A stretch of DNA of 37,124 nucleotides, taken from positions 78,652 through 115,775 of the forward strand of contig JAJZJX010000002.1 of NCBI GenBank assembly GCA_021850985.1, in the 5' to 3' direction. The position numbers and the translations under genes were made by a program. Below the pieces are notes generated by a model, which searched no databases, had not been told where the DNA came from, and was given only the letters and a program-made list of their open reading frames with translations. Source of the stretch: a bacterium. Its GTDB lineage: Bacteria > SZUA-79 > Acidulodesulfobacterales > Acidulodesulfobacteraceae. This document shows, piece after piece, positions 1 through 8,701 of the stretch. Within the stretch, counting starts at the first letter, position 1. Each line of letters begins with the position of its first letter.

Positions 1-1960
1 CGGCATATCTAAAAGCGTCGCTTGAAATATGCGCGCCTTTATTTTCGTTATACGCTTTTTCGTAAAAAGATCCTATCATAGAAGTACCGTGATGTTCGGC
101 AATTATGCTTTCTATCTTATTTCCTAGTTTATATTTTTTTGCAAGTTCCTGCCCGTCTTTTACGTGAGAAGCTATAATCAAACTGCTCATGGTGGGAGAA
201 AGTTTATCGTGCGGATTTTCGGAATTTACTATATTTTCTATGAAATAGTTAGGCTTGGTTATTTTTCCTATATCGTGGTAAAGGCTGGCGACTCTTGCCA
301 GAAGAGGATTGGCTCCCACAGCCATAGCGGCGGATTCCGCAAGGGTGGAAGTCATTATCGAATGCTGGTAGGTGCCTGGCGCCGCTATAGAAAACTGCCT
401 GAGCAAAGGGTTGCCTGCGCTTGAAAGTTCAAGCAGTTTAAAATCGGTCGTAAACCCGAACAGGCTTTCCAGAATAGGAATAAGCCCTATAACCATAATC
501 GAAGAAATTACGCCTGATAAAAAAGCAGAAAAAACGGCATAAAGGGTTTGAACGTTTATAAGATTAAACCCTATTAACGCAAATGCAGAGACCATTACTA
601 CATTTATCAATCCGGTAATCACTCCCGCCCTGATTACCCTTCCCCACGAAGAAAAATCAAAAACTTCGTAAGAGGCGATAAAGCTTCCCGCAAACGTATA
701 CACCATAAAAAAAATAGAGTTTTTAAAAATTATCGACGTCAATATAGAAAAAAGAGCTATATAAACGACTGAAACCTCGGAATTTAAAATTATTCTTACC
801 AGCATAGGTCCAAAAGCGAAAGGAATCAGATAATACACGTCGCTTTTATTTATAAAAGGAAAATATAAAGAAAGCGCATTAGAAAATATAATACCGGCTT
901 TTATCAATAATATGGAAAACAATAAAACGGTAATTACAAAAAATATATTTTTAAAATCCAATGTAGTCCTGAATTTTTTTATATATCTATATGGAAAAAT
1001 ATATGACAGCGATAAGAGTATAGTTATTACTAAAAATAATCCGATCAAAGACGGTATATTATTTTTTAATTTAAACTTAGAATCGTATGTATTTAATTCA
1101 AGTGCTCTAGATTTGGTTATAAGCTCTCCGGCTTTAATCAATAGCGTGCCTTTGCTAATGCTTATGAAAATAGGCTTATTTACTTTTTTAATTATTTCTA
1201 TTTTTTTCAGCGTAAGATATTTCGAATAGACGATGTCGGGCTTTATAATGCTGTAGGAAATATCGTAAATATCCATACGCATATAATTCGGTAAGAAATA
1301 TAAATATTTTACGGTATAATAATAAGCAAAACTTTTTATCTTTTTAGAAGTAAAAAAAATTTGGGGATAGTTTATGATTTTCTTAGTATTAGTTACGGTG
1401 TTTTTTATTTCTATGTTTTTGCCGGACGACGGCGGTTTGGAGAGAACTCCCGTTTTATAAACGCTTGTAACTATTTTTAAGATATAATTTTCTATGTTTT
1501 TGTTGTAATTTAAATAATAAAATTCGTCGAGAACGTTTTTGTTTAATTTTACTCCTAATTTAGACTCGAATATGTTTTCCGTAATATTTTGATTTTCTTC
1601 ATTAGGCTTATGCTCGTCCTTATATGTTCTTGCCACGGAAAAAGCTTTTTTTATTTTCCTTGTTAAATTTGTTTTAATTTCTGGATAATATAGATAAACA
1701 TCCGGACTTTTGGCTATTTTATTTTTTAAAATTGCATTGGTCGCTTTAGTATTAACGTATCTGAAATTTCTTTTTGCTATTACGGTTTTTGTAGCTATCT
1801 CTCCGGCTTTATACTTATTTTTTATAAATTCCAAACCGTTATAAAGCAGAAAAGTCAATAATATCGAAGATATCAAAAGAATTATTAAAATGGAGGAATA
1901 ACGGCTTTTGATTTCAATCGAATTATTTTTTAAAAATTCTAAAAATTTAGTTTTTTTCAT
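1..1960 (-). CDS. pgpH: 7TM-HD family cyclic dinucleotide phosphodiesterase (PgpH/YqfF-like), 3' end outside window
   Basis: About 653 residues are present from the ATG at 1960; the C-terminus runs off the left edge. The layout is an N-terminal membrane helix (about residues 20-40), a long extracytoplasmic region, a cluster of several membrane helices, and a cytoplasmic HD domain. The HD domain shows the family signature PGTYQHS (near 385-365) and YHDIGKITKP, with the metal-binding HD pair, followed by EHHGT. Members of this family with known activity hydrolyse c-di-AMP; that substrate is inferred here, not shown. The start codon lies inside the end of phoH (14-base overlap), so the two are co-transcribed, as in the common phoH-pgpH-ybeY arrangement. 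A ybeY-like gene would be expected just outside the window. Confidence 0.9.
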   Translation of the reverse strand, partial: MKKTKFLEFLKNNSIEIKSRYSSILIILLISSILLTFLLYNGLEFIKNKYKAGEIATKTVIAKRNFRYVNTKATNAILKNKIAKSPDVYLYYPEIKTNLTRKIKKAFSVARTYKDEHKPNEENQNITENIFESKLGVKLNKNVLDEFYYLNYNKNIENYILKIVTSVYKTGVLSKPPSSGKNIEIKNTVTNTKKIINYPQIFFTSKKIKSFAYYYTVKYLYFLPNYMRMDIYDISYSIIKPDIVYSKYLTLKKIEIIKKVNKPIFISISKGTLLIKAGELITKSRALELNTYDSKFKLKNNIPSLIGLFLVITILLSLSYIFPYRYIKKFRTTLDFKNIFFVITVLLFSILLIKAGIIFSNALSLYFPFINKSDVYYLIPFAFGPMLVRIILNSEVSVVYIALFSILTSIIFKNSIFFMVYTFAGSFIASYEVFDFSSWGRVIRAGVITGLINVVMVSAFALIGFNLINVQTLYAVFSAFLSGVISSIMVIGLIPILESLFGFTTDFKLLELSSAGNPLLRQFSIAAPGTYQHSIMTSTLAESAAMAVGANPLLARVASLYHDIGKITKPNYFIENIVNSENPHDKLSPTMSSLIIASHVKDGQELAKKYKLGNKIESIIAEHHGTSMIGSFYEKAYNENKGAHISSDAFRYA

Positions 1961-2957
1961 ATGCTTTTATTATGTCGCGCACTAATTTATGCCGCAGGAC
2001 GTCGGTCTCGTCGAAATTCACCACTTCTATGCCGTCGATATTTTTTAAAATCTTGCTTGCTTTTATAAGCCCGGAATTCTTATCGGAAGGCAAGTCAGTC
2101 TGAGTAATATCGCCGTTTACTACTATTTTGGATCCCGAACCTATTCTGGTAAGCATCATTTTCATCTGTTCGTTGGTGGCATTTTGCGCTTCATCGAGTA
2201 TTATAAAAGAGTTATTTAGAGTCCTTCCCCTCATAAATGCTATGGGGGCAATCTCGATAACATCGGTTTCTATAAGCCTCATTGCTTTTTCAAACTCCGT
2301 CATTTCATACAGTGCATCGTATAGCGGACGCAGATAAGGATTTATCTTTTGCGCTATATCTCCGGGCAGAAAACCTAACTTTTCTCCAGCCTCCACCGCA
2401 GGGCGCGTTAAAATTATCCTGTCGAAAACTTTATTCTGAAATAAAGATATAGCGCATGCCATCGCGAGATAAGTTTTTCCGGTTCCTGCAGGACCTATGC
2501 CGATAACTACGTCGTTTTTAAAAATTGCATCCGTGTATTTTTTCTGGTTTGGGGTTCTCGGCGTAATGTTTTTTTTTCTAGGGGTTAGAAGAATAGACGG
2601 AAATAAGTGGGTGGTAACGTTAATTTCCGGACTGTCTATTTTTAATTTTGCCAGTCTTTTTAAATCCGCATCGGTTACGGTTTGGTTTGTTTTAAACAGG
2701 TCCAGCAAATCCTTTATAAAAAAAACGGCAGTACGTATATTCTTTTTTAATCCTTTAACGATGACCGTATTGCCCCTAACTGACATATCTACGTCGAATT
2801 CGGATTCTATAAGACTTTTAATGCCGGAGGAAGGATTTGAAAATTTATTAAAAAGCTCTATATTTTCAAGTTCTATCTTCTCGGTATCGGTCTTTTCATG
2901 CTTTGCCGAAGCAAAAGAACCGCTTTCGTTCTTTAAGCGTTTATCGTCTTTGCGCAA
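1947..2957 (-). CDS. phoH: PhoH-like ATPase
   Basis: 336 residues. After a short charged N-terminus there is a KH-like nucleic-acid-binding segment (about residues 45-90) and then the PhoH ATPase domain. The Walker A motif is GPAGTGKT (about 154-161) and the Walker B-like motif is FIILDEAQNA (about 252-261). PhoH proteins are cytoplasmic NTPases linked to RNA metabolism and are usually encoded beside ybeY and pgpH, which fits the 14-base overlap with the next gene. No ATG exists in the first 50 codons, so the start is taken as TTG at 2957. An AAGAGG sequence lies about 14 bases upstream, which is a rather long spacing, so the start is the weak part of this call. Confidence 0.9.
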   Translation of the reverse strand: MRKDDKRLKNESGSFASAKHEKTDTEKIELENIELFNKFSNPSSGIKSLIESEFDVDMSVRGNTVIVKGLKKNIRTAVFFIKDLLDLFKTNQTVTDADLKRLAKLKIDSPEINVTTHLFPSILLTPRKKNITPRTPNQKKYTDAIFKNDVVIGIGPAGTGKTYLAMACAISLFQNKVFDRIILTRPAVEAGEKLGFLPGDIAQKINPYLRPLYDALYEMTEFEKAMRLIETDVIEIAPIAFMRGRTLNNSFIILDEAQNATNEQMKMMLTRIGSGSKIVVNGDITQTDLPSDKNSGLIKASKILKNIDGIEVVNFDETDVLRHKLVRDIIKAYEKN

Positions 2958-2993
2958 ATTTTTTTTAATTACCTCTTAAAAATATATATAAAA

Positions 2994-3027
2994 AATTATA
3001 CAATATAATATATTATATTGTATAATT
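2994..3027. repeat. 34-bp perfect AT palindrome in the phoH leader
   Basis: The 17-base arm starting AATTATACAATATAATA is followed directly by its exact reverse complement. It lies between the divergent phoH and L,D-transpeptidase genes and downstream of the proposed phoH promoter, so it would be in the phoH 5' leader. It contains TATAAT-like hexamers in both directions. It could be an operator, an RNA hairpin or a promoter element; the sequence does not decide. Confidence 0.75.
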
Positions 3028-3059
3028 ATAATGACTTAAAAAAATATCCGCTTCTTTCG

Positions 3060-3087
3060 ATTATAACATTATTGTTAAAAAAGTCAA
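3060..3087 (-). promoter_or_regulatory. Candidate sigma70-type promoter for phoH-pgpH
   Basis: On the minus strand TTGACT (3087-3082) is followed after 16 bases by TATAAT (3065-3060). This is a near-consensus pair. Transcription would begin near 3053 and give a leader of roughly 95 bases containing the 34-bp palindrome. Confidence 0.55.
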
Positions 3088-3101
3088 AAATCTGATATAT
3101 A
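3072..3101 (+). promoter_or_regulatory. Weak candidate promoter for the L,D-transpeptidase gene
   Basis: TTGTTA (3072-3077) and TATATA (3096-3101) are separated by 18 bases and lie about 70 bases before the start codon. They overlap the proposed phoH promoter on the other strand. In such AT-rich DNA a chance match is quite possible. Confidence 0.3.
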
Positions 3102-3172
3102 GCAGCGCCGGAATTAATTTCTTGCGCTGCCGCAAAATTTATAAAGCGATAAAGCGGAACGGAAAAAGATAG

Positions 3173-4309
3173 ATGAAACTGAACAAAAAACATATTTTTT
3201 TATTAACGGCATCGATTGCGGTTTTAATCGCAGGCTTATATTTTTTGTTTAAATTTTTCTTTTTCCCGTTATCGGTTTCGGCAACGCGAGATGAAATAAA
3301 AAAAGCGGGTTTTAATCAAATTATGGGTATAAAGCCCGCATCTGTATCGGTCAAACCGCCGAAAAAAAAAGAGCAGATAAAAACAATAATAAAAAAAGTT
3401 TACGTGCCGGATTTAACTAAACCTCTTAATTGCAAAAATCTTAACGTCTTTCTTTGCACCGTAAAATATTTGCAATATCTAAAGTATCTTCCTATTTCCT
3501 TAACCTATGGCGGTAAATACAAGTTTTCGTTCGCTATACCGGAAAATATTAAAAAAATCGCTTATTCTTACGGCTGGAACGAACAGAATCCTTTGATTAT
3601 AGGCGCAATTGCAAAATATCTTTACGAATCGGGGAGAATTAAAGACGGAGATTACGACGAACCTGAAATAAACAACAAACTGCTATATGAACTCGAACAA
3701 AGTGCAGAAAAAAATCAATTCAACAAACAGCCTTGGGACTGGGTATTAGTAAAGCAGTCGAAAAATAACGAGAAAGCCGAGTTATATGAAAACGGCAGGA
3801 TAATTTTTTCTTTTCCGGTAAATACCGGCATATTAGGTTTAACGCCGGACGGTACCTGGTATGTTTTTTTAAGGCTTCCGGACACTACTATGAGCGGGCT
3901 TTTCCCGACGCCTATTACTAAAAAACTTTATACATCTTTAAAAAAATCAAAACACTTTAAAAACATAGAATGCTTGGACGGACATCCGGTAAAGCTGGTT
4001 CATTATTCCGATTCGGGAATAAAATATATAGACTATTTTCATAAAAGCGTGGCTCTTCACTATATGCAGCGTAAATATTACGGCTTTCCGCAATCGGCAG
4101 GATGCGTCGAACTTTCAAAACAAGACGCACTTTTATTATATAAGCAGATAGGCTACGGAACTATAGTAACCGTCACCGGTTCTACTATCGGCAAAAAAAA
4201 TAATAATGCGACTAAAAATGATGTCGTCGAAAAACCTCATAGAACTGCACGGACGAAACAGTCTGTCGAAAAAATCAATAGTAAGAAAAATAAAAAATCG
4301 AAAAATTAA
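3173..4309 (+). CDS. Membrane-anchored L,D-transpeptidase (YkuD) family protein
   Basis: 378 residues. There is one membrane segment at about 8-32, a linker, then a YkuD-type catalytic domain at about 188-334. The expected catalytic His is H296 and the nucleophile is C311 in QSAGCVELS. The usual S-H-G-C motif reads S-A-G-C here. Family members cross-link peptidoglycan stem peptides or attach proteins to them in the periplasm; which of these applies is unknown. The C-terminal 40 residues are rich in Lys and Asn. The start ATG at 3173 is preceded by GGAACGGAAAAAGATAG, an acceptable ribosome site. It is one of only two plus-strand genes, divergent from phoH, and its stop codon overlaps that of murJ by four bases. 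Confidence 0.85.
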   Translation: MKLNKKHIFLLTASIAVLIAGLYFLFKFFFFPLSVSATRDEIKKAGFNQIMGIKPASVSVKPPKKKEQIKTIIKKVYVPDLTKPLNCKNLNVFLCTVKYLQYLKYLPISLTYGGKYKFSFAIPENIKKIAYSYGWNEQNPLIIGAIAKYLYESGRIKDGDYDEPEINNKLLYELEQSAEKNQFNKQPWDWVLVKQSKNNEKAELYENGRIIFSFPVNTGILGLTPDGTWYVFLRLPDTTMSGLFPTPITKKLYTSLKKSKHFKNIECLDGHPVKLVHYSDSGIKYIDYFHKSVALHYMQRKYYGFPQSAGCVELSKQDALLLYKQIGYGTIVTVTGSTIGKKNNNATKNDVVEKPHRTARTKQSVEKINSKKNKKSKN

Positions 4310-5862
4310 TGTTTTTTAGCTATCACGTTTTTTAATATATCGGCAGAATCGTTCTTAAAAATTAACGAGGCGGCAAAGTAAATAATTAATCCTGCGGTTA
4401 TAGAAATTAAAACTGCCGGTAACGGACCGTAATGCATTCTGTTTGAAGCCGAAATCGCAAATTCGACGGCTGCCCCCATAACTAAACTTGCCGCTAACGT
4501 TTTCAAGAAAGATTTAAAAAAAGTTATTCCTAAACCTATGCCTTTCTTGCGATGCAGTTTTCTTAACAGAAACAGATAATTAAAAATTAAAGAAATGCTG
4601 GAAGCCAGCGCAAGTCCGTACACTCCCATAACTCGCATAAGAATAACCGCAAATACGATATTTATAAACAATGAAATTATCGCTGCGTTAACCGGGGTTT
4701 TCGTATCTTTCATAGAATAAAAAACGGGAACCACCGTTTTTAAAAGCGCCGACGCCCACAAACCGATTATGAAAAATAGAAGAACCCCTGCCGTTTTTTT
4801 AGCATCGGCGGAATTAAACAGTCCGTGTAAATATATTAATTTTACGAGCGGGCTTCTTAAAAGTATCAGTCCTATACTCGACGGTATTATTATAAAAAAC
4901 ATAAGAGACGATGCAAAATTAAAAGCTCCGTCCACTTCTTTTATGTTATTTTTTGCAAATGAAGCGGAAAGCGTAGGAAAAATAGCCGTCTGCATAGCTA
5001 TCGCGAAAACGCCGAGAGGAAACTGATAAAGCCTGTCGCCGTAATACAGATAGGATATACTGCCCGAAGGAAGAAATGAAGCAAGAAGCGTATCGAAAAC
5101 CAGATTAAGCTGAATTACCGCCATACCTAAAAGCGACGGGGTGAGCAGTTTAAAAACGGTCTTTACGTCCGCACTTTTAAAATTAAACTTGAAACCGAGA
5201 CGGATTTTCTTTTTTTTAATATAATAAATCTGAGACAAAAGCTGAATAGCGCCGCCTATCATAACGCCGGCGGCAAGCGCAAAAATAGCAGGATGAAAAA
5301 ACTGTCTGAAGAAAACAGCCGATAATATAAGCGCTATATTTAATATTATAGGATATATAGCTCCCGGTGCGTAAGAACCGTGAACGTTTAAAACTCCGGA
5401 TAAAAACGCGGTAAGCCCTATCAAAAATATGTATGGAAACATAATTTTTGTTAAAATAACGGTAAGATTAAGCTCAAATGTCTTGCCAAGAAAACCAGGC
5501 GCGGTAACGGCTACAAAAACAAACGAAAATAAAAATCCTATAAGGGAAAGAAATAAAAGAATAAAAAAAAGTATGGCAAAAACGGTTTGAAAAAGGTCTT
5601 GCGAATCGTCCTCGCCTTTTTTAATTATACTTTCCGAATAGACGGGAATAAAAGAGGCTGATATTCCTCCTTCTCCGAAAAGCCTTCTGAACAGGTTAGG
5701 TATCCTGAATGCAACGAAAAAAGCATCGGTCGTAATTCCCGCACCGAAAAAGTATGCGATGCAAACGTCTCTAAGCAAGCCCAGAATTCTGCTTATCAAA
5801 GTAAAAAACGAAACTACGGATAAATTTTTAATTATCTCATGGTTTCGTAATTTTAAAGACAT
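4306..5862 (-). CDS. murJ: Lipid II flippase MurJ
   Basis: 518 residues, almost entirely membrane helices (about 14), matching the MurJ/MviN family in length and pattern. The conserved region RIPNLFRRLFGEGG lies near residues 53-66, and the N-terminal segment SRILGLLRD is typical. The protein moves lipid II across the inner membrane for peptidoglycan synthesis. The gene starts 13 bases after asd and is probably read through from it. It converges on the L,D-transpeptidase gene, another cell-wall gene, with overlapping stop codons (TTAA). Confidence 0.95.
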   Translation of the reverse strand: MSLKLRNHEIIKNLSVVSFFTLISRILGLLRDVCIAYFFGAGITTDAFFVAFRIPNLFRRLFGEGGISASFIPVYSESIIKKGEDDSQDLFQTVFAILFFILLFLSLIGFLFSFVFVAVTAPGFLGKTFELNLTVILTKIMFPYIFLIGLTAFLSGVLNVHGSYAPGAIYPIILNIALILSAVFFRQFFHPAIFALAAGVMIGGAIQLLSQIYYIKKKKIRLGFKFNFKSADVKTVFKLLTPSLLGMAVIQLNLVFDTLLASFLPSGSISYLYYGDRLYQFPLGVFAIAMQTAIFPTLSASFAKNNIKEVDGAFNFASSLMFFIIIPSSIGLILLRSPLVKLIYLHGLFNSADAKKTAGVLLFFIIGLWASALLKTVVPVFYSMKDTKTPVNAAIISLFINIVFAVILMRVMGVYGLALASSISLIFNYLFLLRKLHRKKGIGLGITFFKSFLKTLAASLVMGAAVEFAISASNRMHYGPLPAVLISITAGLIIYFAASLIFKNDSADILKNVIAKKH

Positions 5863-5875
5863 TATTTATTGAATA

Positions 5876-6919
5876 TCAAAGATACTTTTTAATTAAAATT
5901 TCCGCTATCTGCACGGCGTTGAGAGCCGCTCCTTTCCGGACGTTGTCGGCTACTACCCATAAGTTCAGTCCGTTAGGCACCGAAAAGTCCTTTCTTATCC
6001 TGCCTACATATACGTCGTCGTTTCCTGCGACGTTGGTCTGGTAAGGATAACGCTCTTCTGGATTTTCGCTTAATACGTCGTCTATAATTTTAACTCCTTT
6101 AGTTTCCGAAAGCATTTTCTTTATATCTTTAATATCGAAACTTTTTTCCGTTTCGACGTTTACGGATTCACCGTGCGAGAAGAAAACGGGGACTCTCACG
6201 GTTGTGGCAGACACGCCTATATTTTCGTCGTGCATTATTTTACGGGTTTCGTTTACCATTTTAATCTCTTCTTTGGTATATCCGTCGTCGGCGAAAACAT
6301 CTATTTGCGGAATACAGTTAAATGCAATCTGCACCGGAAATTTTTCCGGAAAAATATCGCCTTGCGCATTTATAATGCCGGTCGTCTGGTAAAAAAGTTC
6401 GTCCATAGCTTTTTTGCCGGCTCCGGATGTAGATTGGTACGTCGAAACGACTATTCTTTTTATTTTATATTTGTCGTGAATCGGCTTAAGGGGAACGAGC
6501 ATCTGAATTGTGGAGCAGTTAGGGTTTGCTATTATATTTTTTTTGGAATAATATTTTACATCTTCGGGATTAACTTCCGGCACCACTAAAGGAACGTCTT
6601 TGTTCATCCTGAAATGAGACGTATTGTCTATGACAACCGCTCCTTCTTTAGCGGCGATAGGCGAAAACTTAGCGCTTATCTGCCCTCCGGGGCTCGACAA
6701 TACTATGTCTATATTCTTTTTCTTAAAAGAATCTTCCCTTAATGCATCGACTATATATTCGTCGCCTTTAAAATCTATAATTTCTCCGATAGAATTTTCC
6801 GATGCAAAAAGATACAGCTCTCCTACTGGAAAATTTCTCTGCTCCAGTATCTCTAAAAACTCCCTTCCTACAAGACCGGTTGCTCCGGTTATGGCTACAT
6901 TATATTTTTCTTTTTTCAT
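5876..6919 (-). CDS. asd: Aspartate-semialdehyde dehydrogenase
   Basis: 347 residues. The Rossmann motif GATGLVG is at about 12-18 and the catalytic Cys is C135 in ANPNCST. A conserved segment reads QSTSGAGKKAMDEL near residues 163-176. The enzyme reduces aspartyl phosphate to aspartate semialdehyde, feeding lysine/diaminopimelate, threonine and methionine synthesis. Here it follows leuB, a pairing common in deltaproteobacteria. GGAAAG lies about six bases before the ATG. A long inverted repeat sits in the gap from leuB, so distal expression may depend on that structure. Confidence 0.97.
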   Translation of the reverse strand: MKKEKYNVAITGATGLVGREFLEILEQRNFPVGELYLFASENSIGEIIDFKGDEYIVDALREDSFKKKNIDIVLSSPGGQISAKFSPIAAKEGAVVIDNTSHFRMNKDVPLVVPEVNPEDVKYYSKKNIIANPNCSTIQMLVPLKPIHDKYKIKRIVVSTYQSTSGAGKKAMDELFYQTTGIINAQGDIFPEKFPVQIAFNCIPQIDVFADDGYTKEEIKMVNETRKIMHDENIGVSATTVRVPVFFSHGESVNVETEKSFDIKDIKKMLSETKGVKIIDDVLSENPEERYPYQTNVAGNDDVYVGRIRKDFSVPNGLNLWVVADNVRKGAALNAVQIAEILIKKYL

Positions 6920-6938
6920 ATTGTGCTTTCCATTTCCC

Positions 6939-7029
6939 AGTAAAAGGCGTCGGATTAATTTTCCGCTGTAAAAACATAAAAATTAATTCACTTTTACGTT
7001 AGCGGAAAATTAATCTGACGCCTTTTACT
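6939..7029. repeat. Long imperfect palindrome, AAAAGGYGTCRGATT family, copy 1
   Basis: Arms at 6939-6967 and 7001-7029 (29 bases each) are reverse complements with one mismatch (GTCGGATT against GTCAGATT), around a 33-base spacer. The arm core AAAAGGCGTC resembles AAAAGGTGTC in the repeat at 23445-23532. It has the form of a REP-like or non-autonomous mobile palindrome. It is also a strong hairpin between leuB and asd. Confidence 0.85.
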
Positions 7030-7046
7030 TATGTTATTTTTTATAC

Positions 7047-7065
7047 GACAGAATTCAATTCTGTC
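7047..7065. repeat. GACAGAATT palindrome, copy 1
   Basis: GACAGAATT and AATTCTGTC are arms around a single C. The flank CACAAATT follows, as in the related copies at 10255-10281 and (inverted) 23546-23574. It lies just after the leuB stop codon. Confidence 0.8.
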
Positions 7066-7080
7066 CAACTCACAAATTCG

Positions 7081-8160
7081 TCATTTTTTTAATTCTTCAA
7101 TTACCGCAAGTCCCATCTCTTTCGTTCCGACAAGCTTTGTTCCAGTGGCTTTTGAATAAATATCAGCCGTCCTGTATCCGTTCTTAATTACTTTTTCTAC
7201 CGCTTTGTCTATTTTGTCGGCAAGATCGTCCATATCGAAACTGTATTTCAACATCATTGCTGCGGATAATATTGCGGCTAAAGGATTTGCTTTGTTCTGT
7301 CCGGCAATGTCCGGCGCGCTTCCGTGAATAGGCTCATACATGCCTTTTTTGCCGTTAAGGCTTGCAGAAGGCAGCATGCCTATAGAACCGGCTACCATAG
7401 AAGATTCGTCGCTCAAAATATCTCCGAACATATTAGTGGTTACGATAACGTCAAAATTTTTCGGCTGCCTTATTAGCTGCATAGAACAGTTATCGACATA
7501 CATATTCGTAAGCTCTATATCGGGATATCCTTTTGCCGTTTCAGCGACTACGCTGCGCCATAATTCGGTGCATTCCAATACGTTAGCCTTGTCAACCGAC
7601 AACACTTTTTTTCTTCTTTTTTTCGCAATTTCAAAAGCTATTTTTGCTATCCTTTCTATTTCATTAGTGGTATAAACAAGCGTATTGACGCCTTTTTTCT
7701 GTCCGTCTTCCATATCGAAAACGCCTCTCGGCTGACCGAAATATATTCCGCCGGTAAGTTCCCTGACTATCATCATATCAGTTCCCTGCACTACCTCTTT
7801 CTTTAACGGGGAAGCATCGATAAGTTCGTCGTAAATTTTAGAAGGTCTCAAATTTGCATATAAACCAAGCTCATATCTTAAAGACAGGAGTGCTTTTTCC
7901 GGTCTAAGTTCAATAGGAAGCGATTCCCATTTATAGCCGCCCACCGCTCCAAAAATTACGGCATCCGCATCCTTTGCTATCTTAAGAGTTGCTTCGGTTA
8001 AAGGTTTTCCGTATTCGTCGTACGATGCGCCGCCGACGAGACCTTTTTCTATTTCATATCTTACCGAGTGGGAATCTAGTAAAAATTTTAATACGTTAAC
8101 GGCTTCTTCGGCTACTTCGGTTCCTATTCCGTCGCCCGCGAAAAGAGCTAATTTTATCAT
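7081..8160 (-). CDS. leuB: 3-isopropylmalate dehydrogenase
   Basis: 359 residues, full length for the family. It shows GDGIGTEV at about residues 9-16, the Tyr-containing segment [14 protein letters not shown] near 133-146, and a C-terminal metal/substrate region ([12 protein letters not shown], followed by [12 protein letters not shown]). It oxidatively decarboxylates 3-isopropylmalate in leucine synthesis, in the cytoplasm. It starts two bases after leuD, with AAGGAGGG inside the end of leuD as ribosome site, so it is tightly coupled to leuC-leuD. Confidence 0.97.
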   Translation of the reverse strand: MIKLALFAGDGIGTEVAEEAVNVLKFLLDSHSVRYEIEKGLVGGASYDEYGKPLTEATLKIAKDADAVIFGAVGGYKWESLPIELRPEKALLSLRYELGLYANLRPSKIYDELIDASPLKKEVVQGTDMMIVRELTGGIYFGQPRGVFDMEDGQKKGVNTLVYTTNEIERIAKIAFEIAKKRRKKVLSVDKANVLECTELWRSVVAETAKGYPDIELTNMYVDNCSMQLIRQPKNFDVIVTTNMFGDILSDESSMVAGSIGMLPSASLNGKKGMYEPIHGSAPDIAGQNKANPLAAILSAAMMLKYSFDMDDLADKIDKAVEKVIKNGYRTADIYSKATGTKLVGTKEMGLAVIEELKK

Positions 8161-8162
8161 AA

Positions 8163-8660
8163 TTATTTTTTACCCTCCTTGATCTTTTTTTTGGCATACG
8201 CAATTAAGCCGCCCGCATTGACTAATTCCGACATAAATTTAGGAATGGGCTTGGCGTTTATAACCGTATTTCTTGTTTGATTTTTAATTTCTCCGGTATC
8301 GGTATTTACTTCAAGGATGTCGCCGTTTTCTATTCCGTCCGTATCCGCAGAAAGAATAAACAACCCTATATTAAAAGAATTCCTGTAAAATATCCTTGCA
8401 AAGCTTTTGGCTATTACTATAGGAACTCCGCTTGATTTGATGGCTATAGGGGCATGCTCCCTGGAAGAACCGCATCCGAAATTATTTCCGGCTACTATAA
8501 AATCGCCTTTTGCCACTTTAGAAGAAAACGATTCGTCTGCGTCTTCCATGCAGTGTTTTTTTAAATTTTCTTCGCTAGAATCGTTTAAATATCTTGCGGG
8601 AATTATAGCATCGGTATCTATATTGTCGCCGAATTTAAATACTTTTCCTTTAAATATCAT
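8163..8660 (-). CDS. leuD: 3-isopropylmalate dehydratase small subunit
   Basis: 165 residues, the short LeuD form usual outside enterobacteria. The motifs [11 protein letters not shown] (about 15-25) and [10 protein letters not shown] (about 62-71) mark the swivel domain of the aconitase family. Partner of LeuC in converting 2- to 3-isopropylmalate. AAAGGAGC lies about nine bases upstream of the ATG. It follows leuC by about 40 bases. Confidence 0.97.
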   Translation of the reverse strand: MIFKGKVFKFGDNIDTDAIIPARYLNDSSEENLKKHCMEDADESFSSKVAKGDFIVAGNNFGCGSSREHAPIAIKSSGVPIVIAKSFARIFYRNSFNIGLFILSADTDGIENGDILEVNTDTGEIKNQTRNTVINAKPIPKFMSELVNAGGLIAYAKKKIKEGKK

Positions 8661-8701
8661 AAATAATGCTCCTTTATAAATATTAAAAAACTTTTAACTT
8701 T

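Noticed and set aside
164-1229. Plus-strand open frames at 164-424 and 912-1229
   Set aside because: They lie antisense inside the 7TM-HD phosphohydrolase gene, which has a full family signature; the antisense products show no recognisable features.
2497-2979. 160-codon plus-strand frame overlapping phoH
   Set aside because: It is a shadow of the PhoH ATPase frame, lacking a ribosome site and any domain.
6204-7002. Several overlapping plus-strand frames opposite asd
   Set aside because: They are mirror frames of the asd coding sequence with low-complexity Ser/Phe-rich products.
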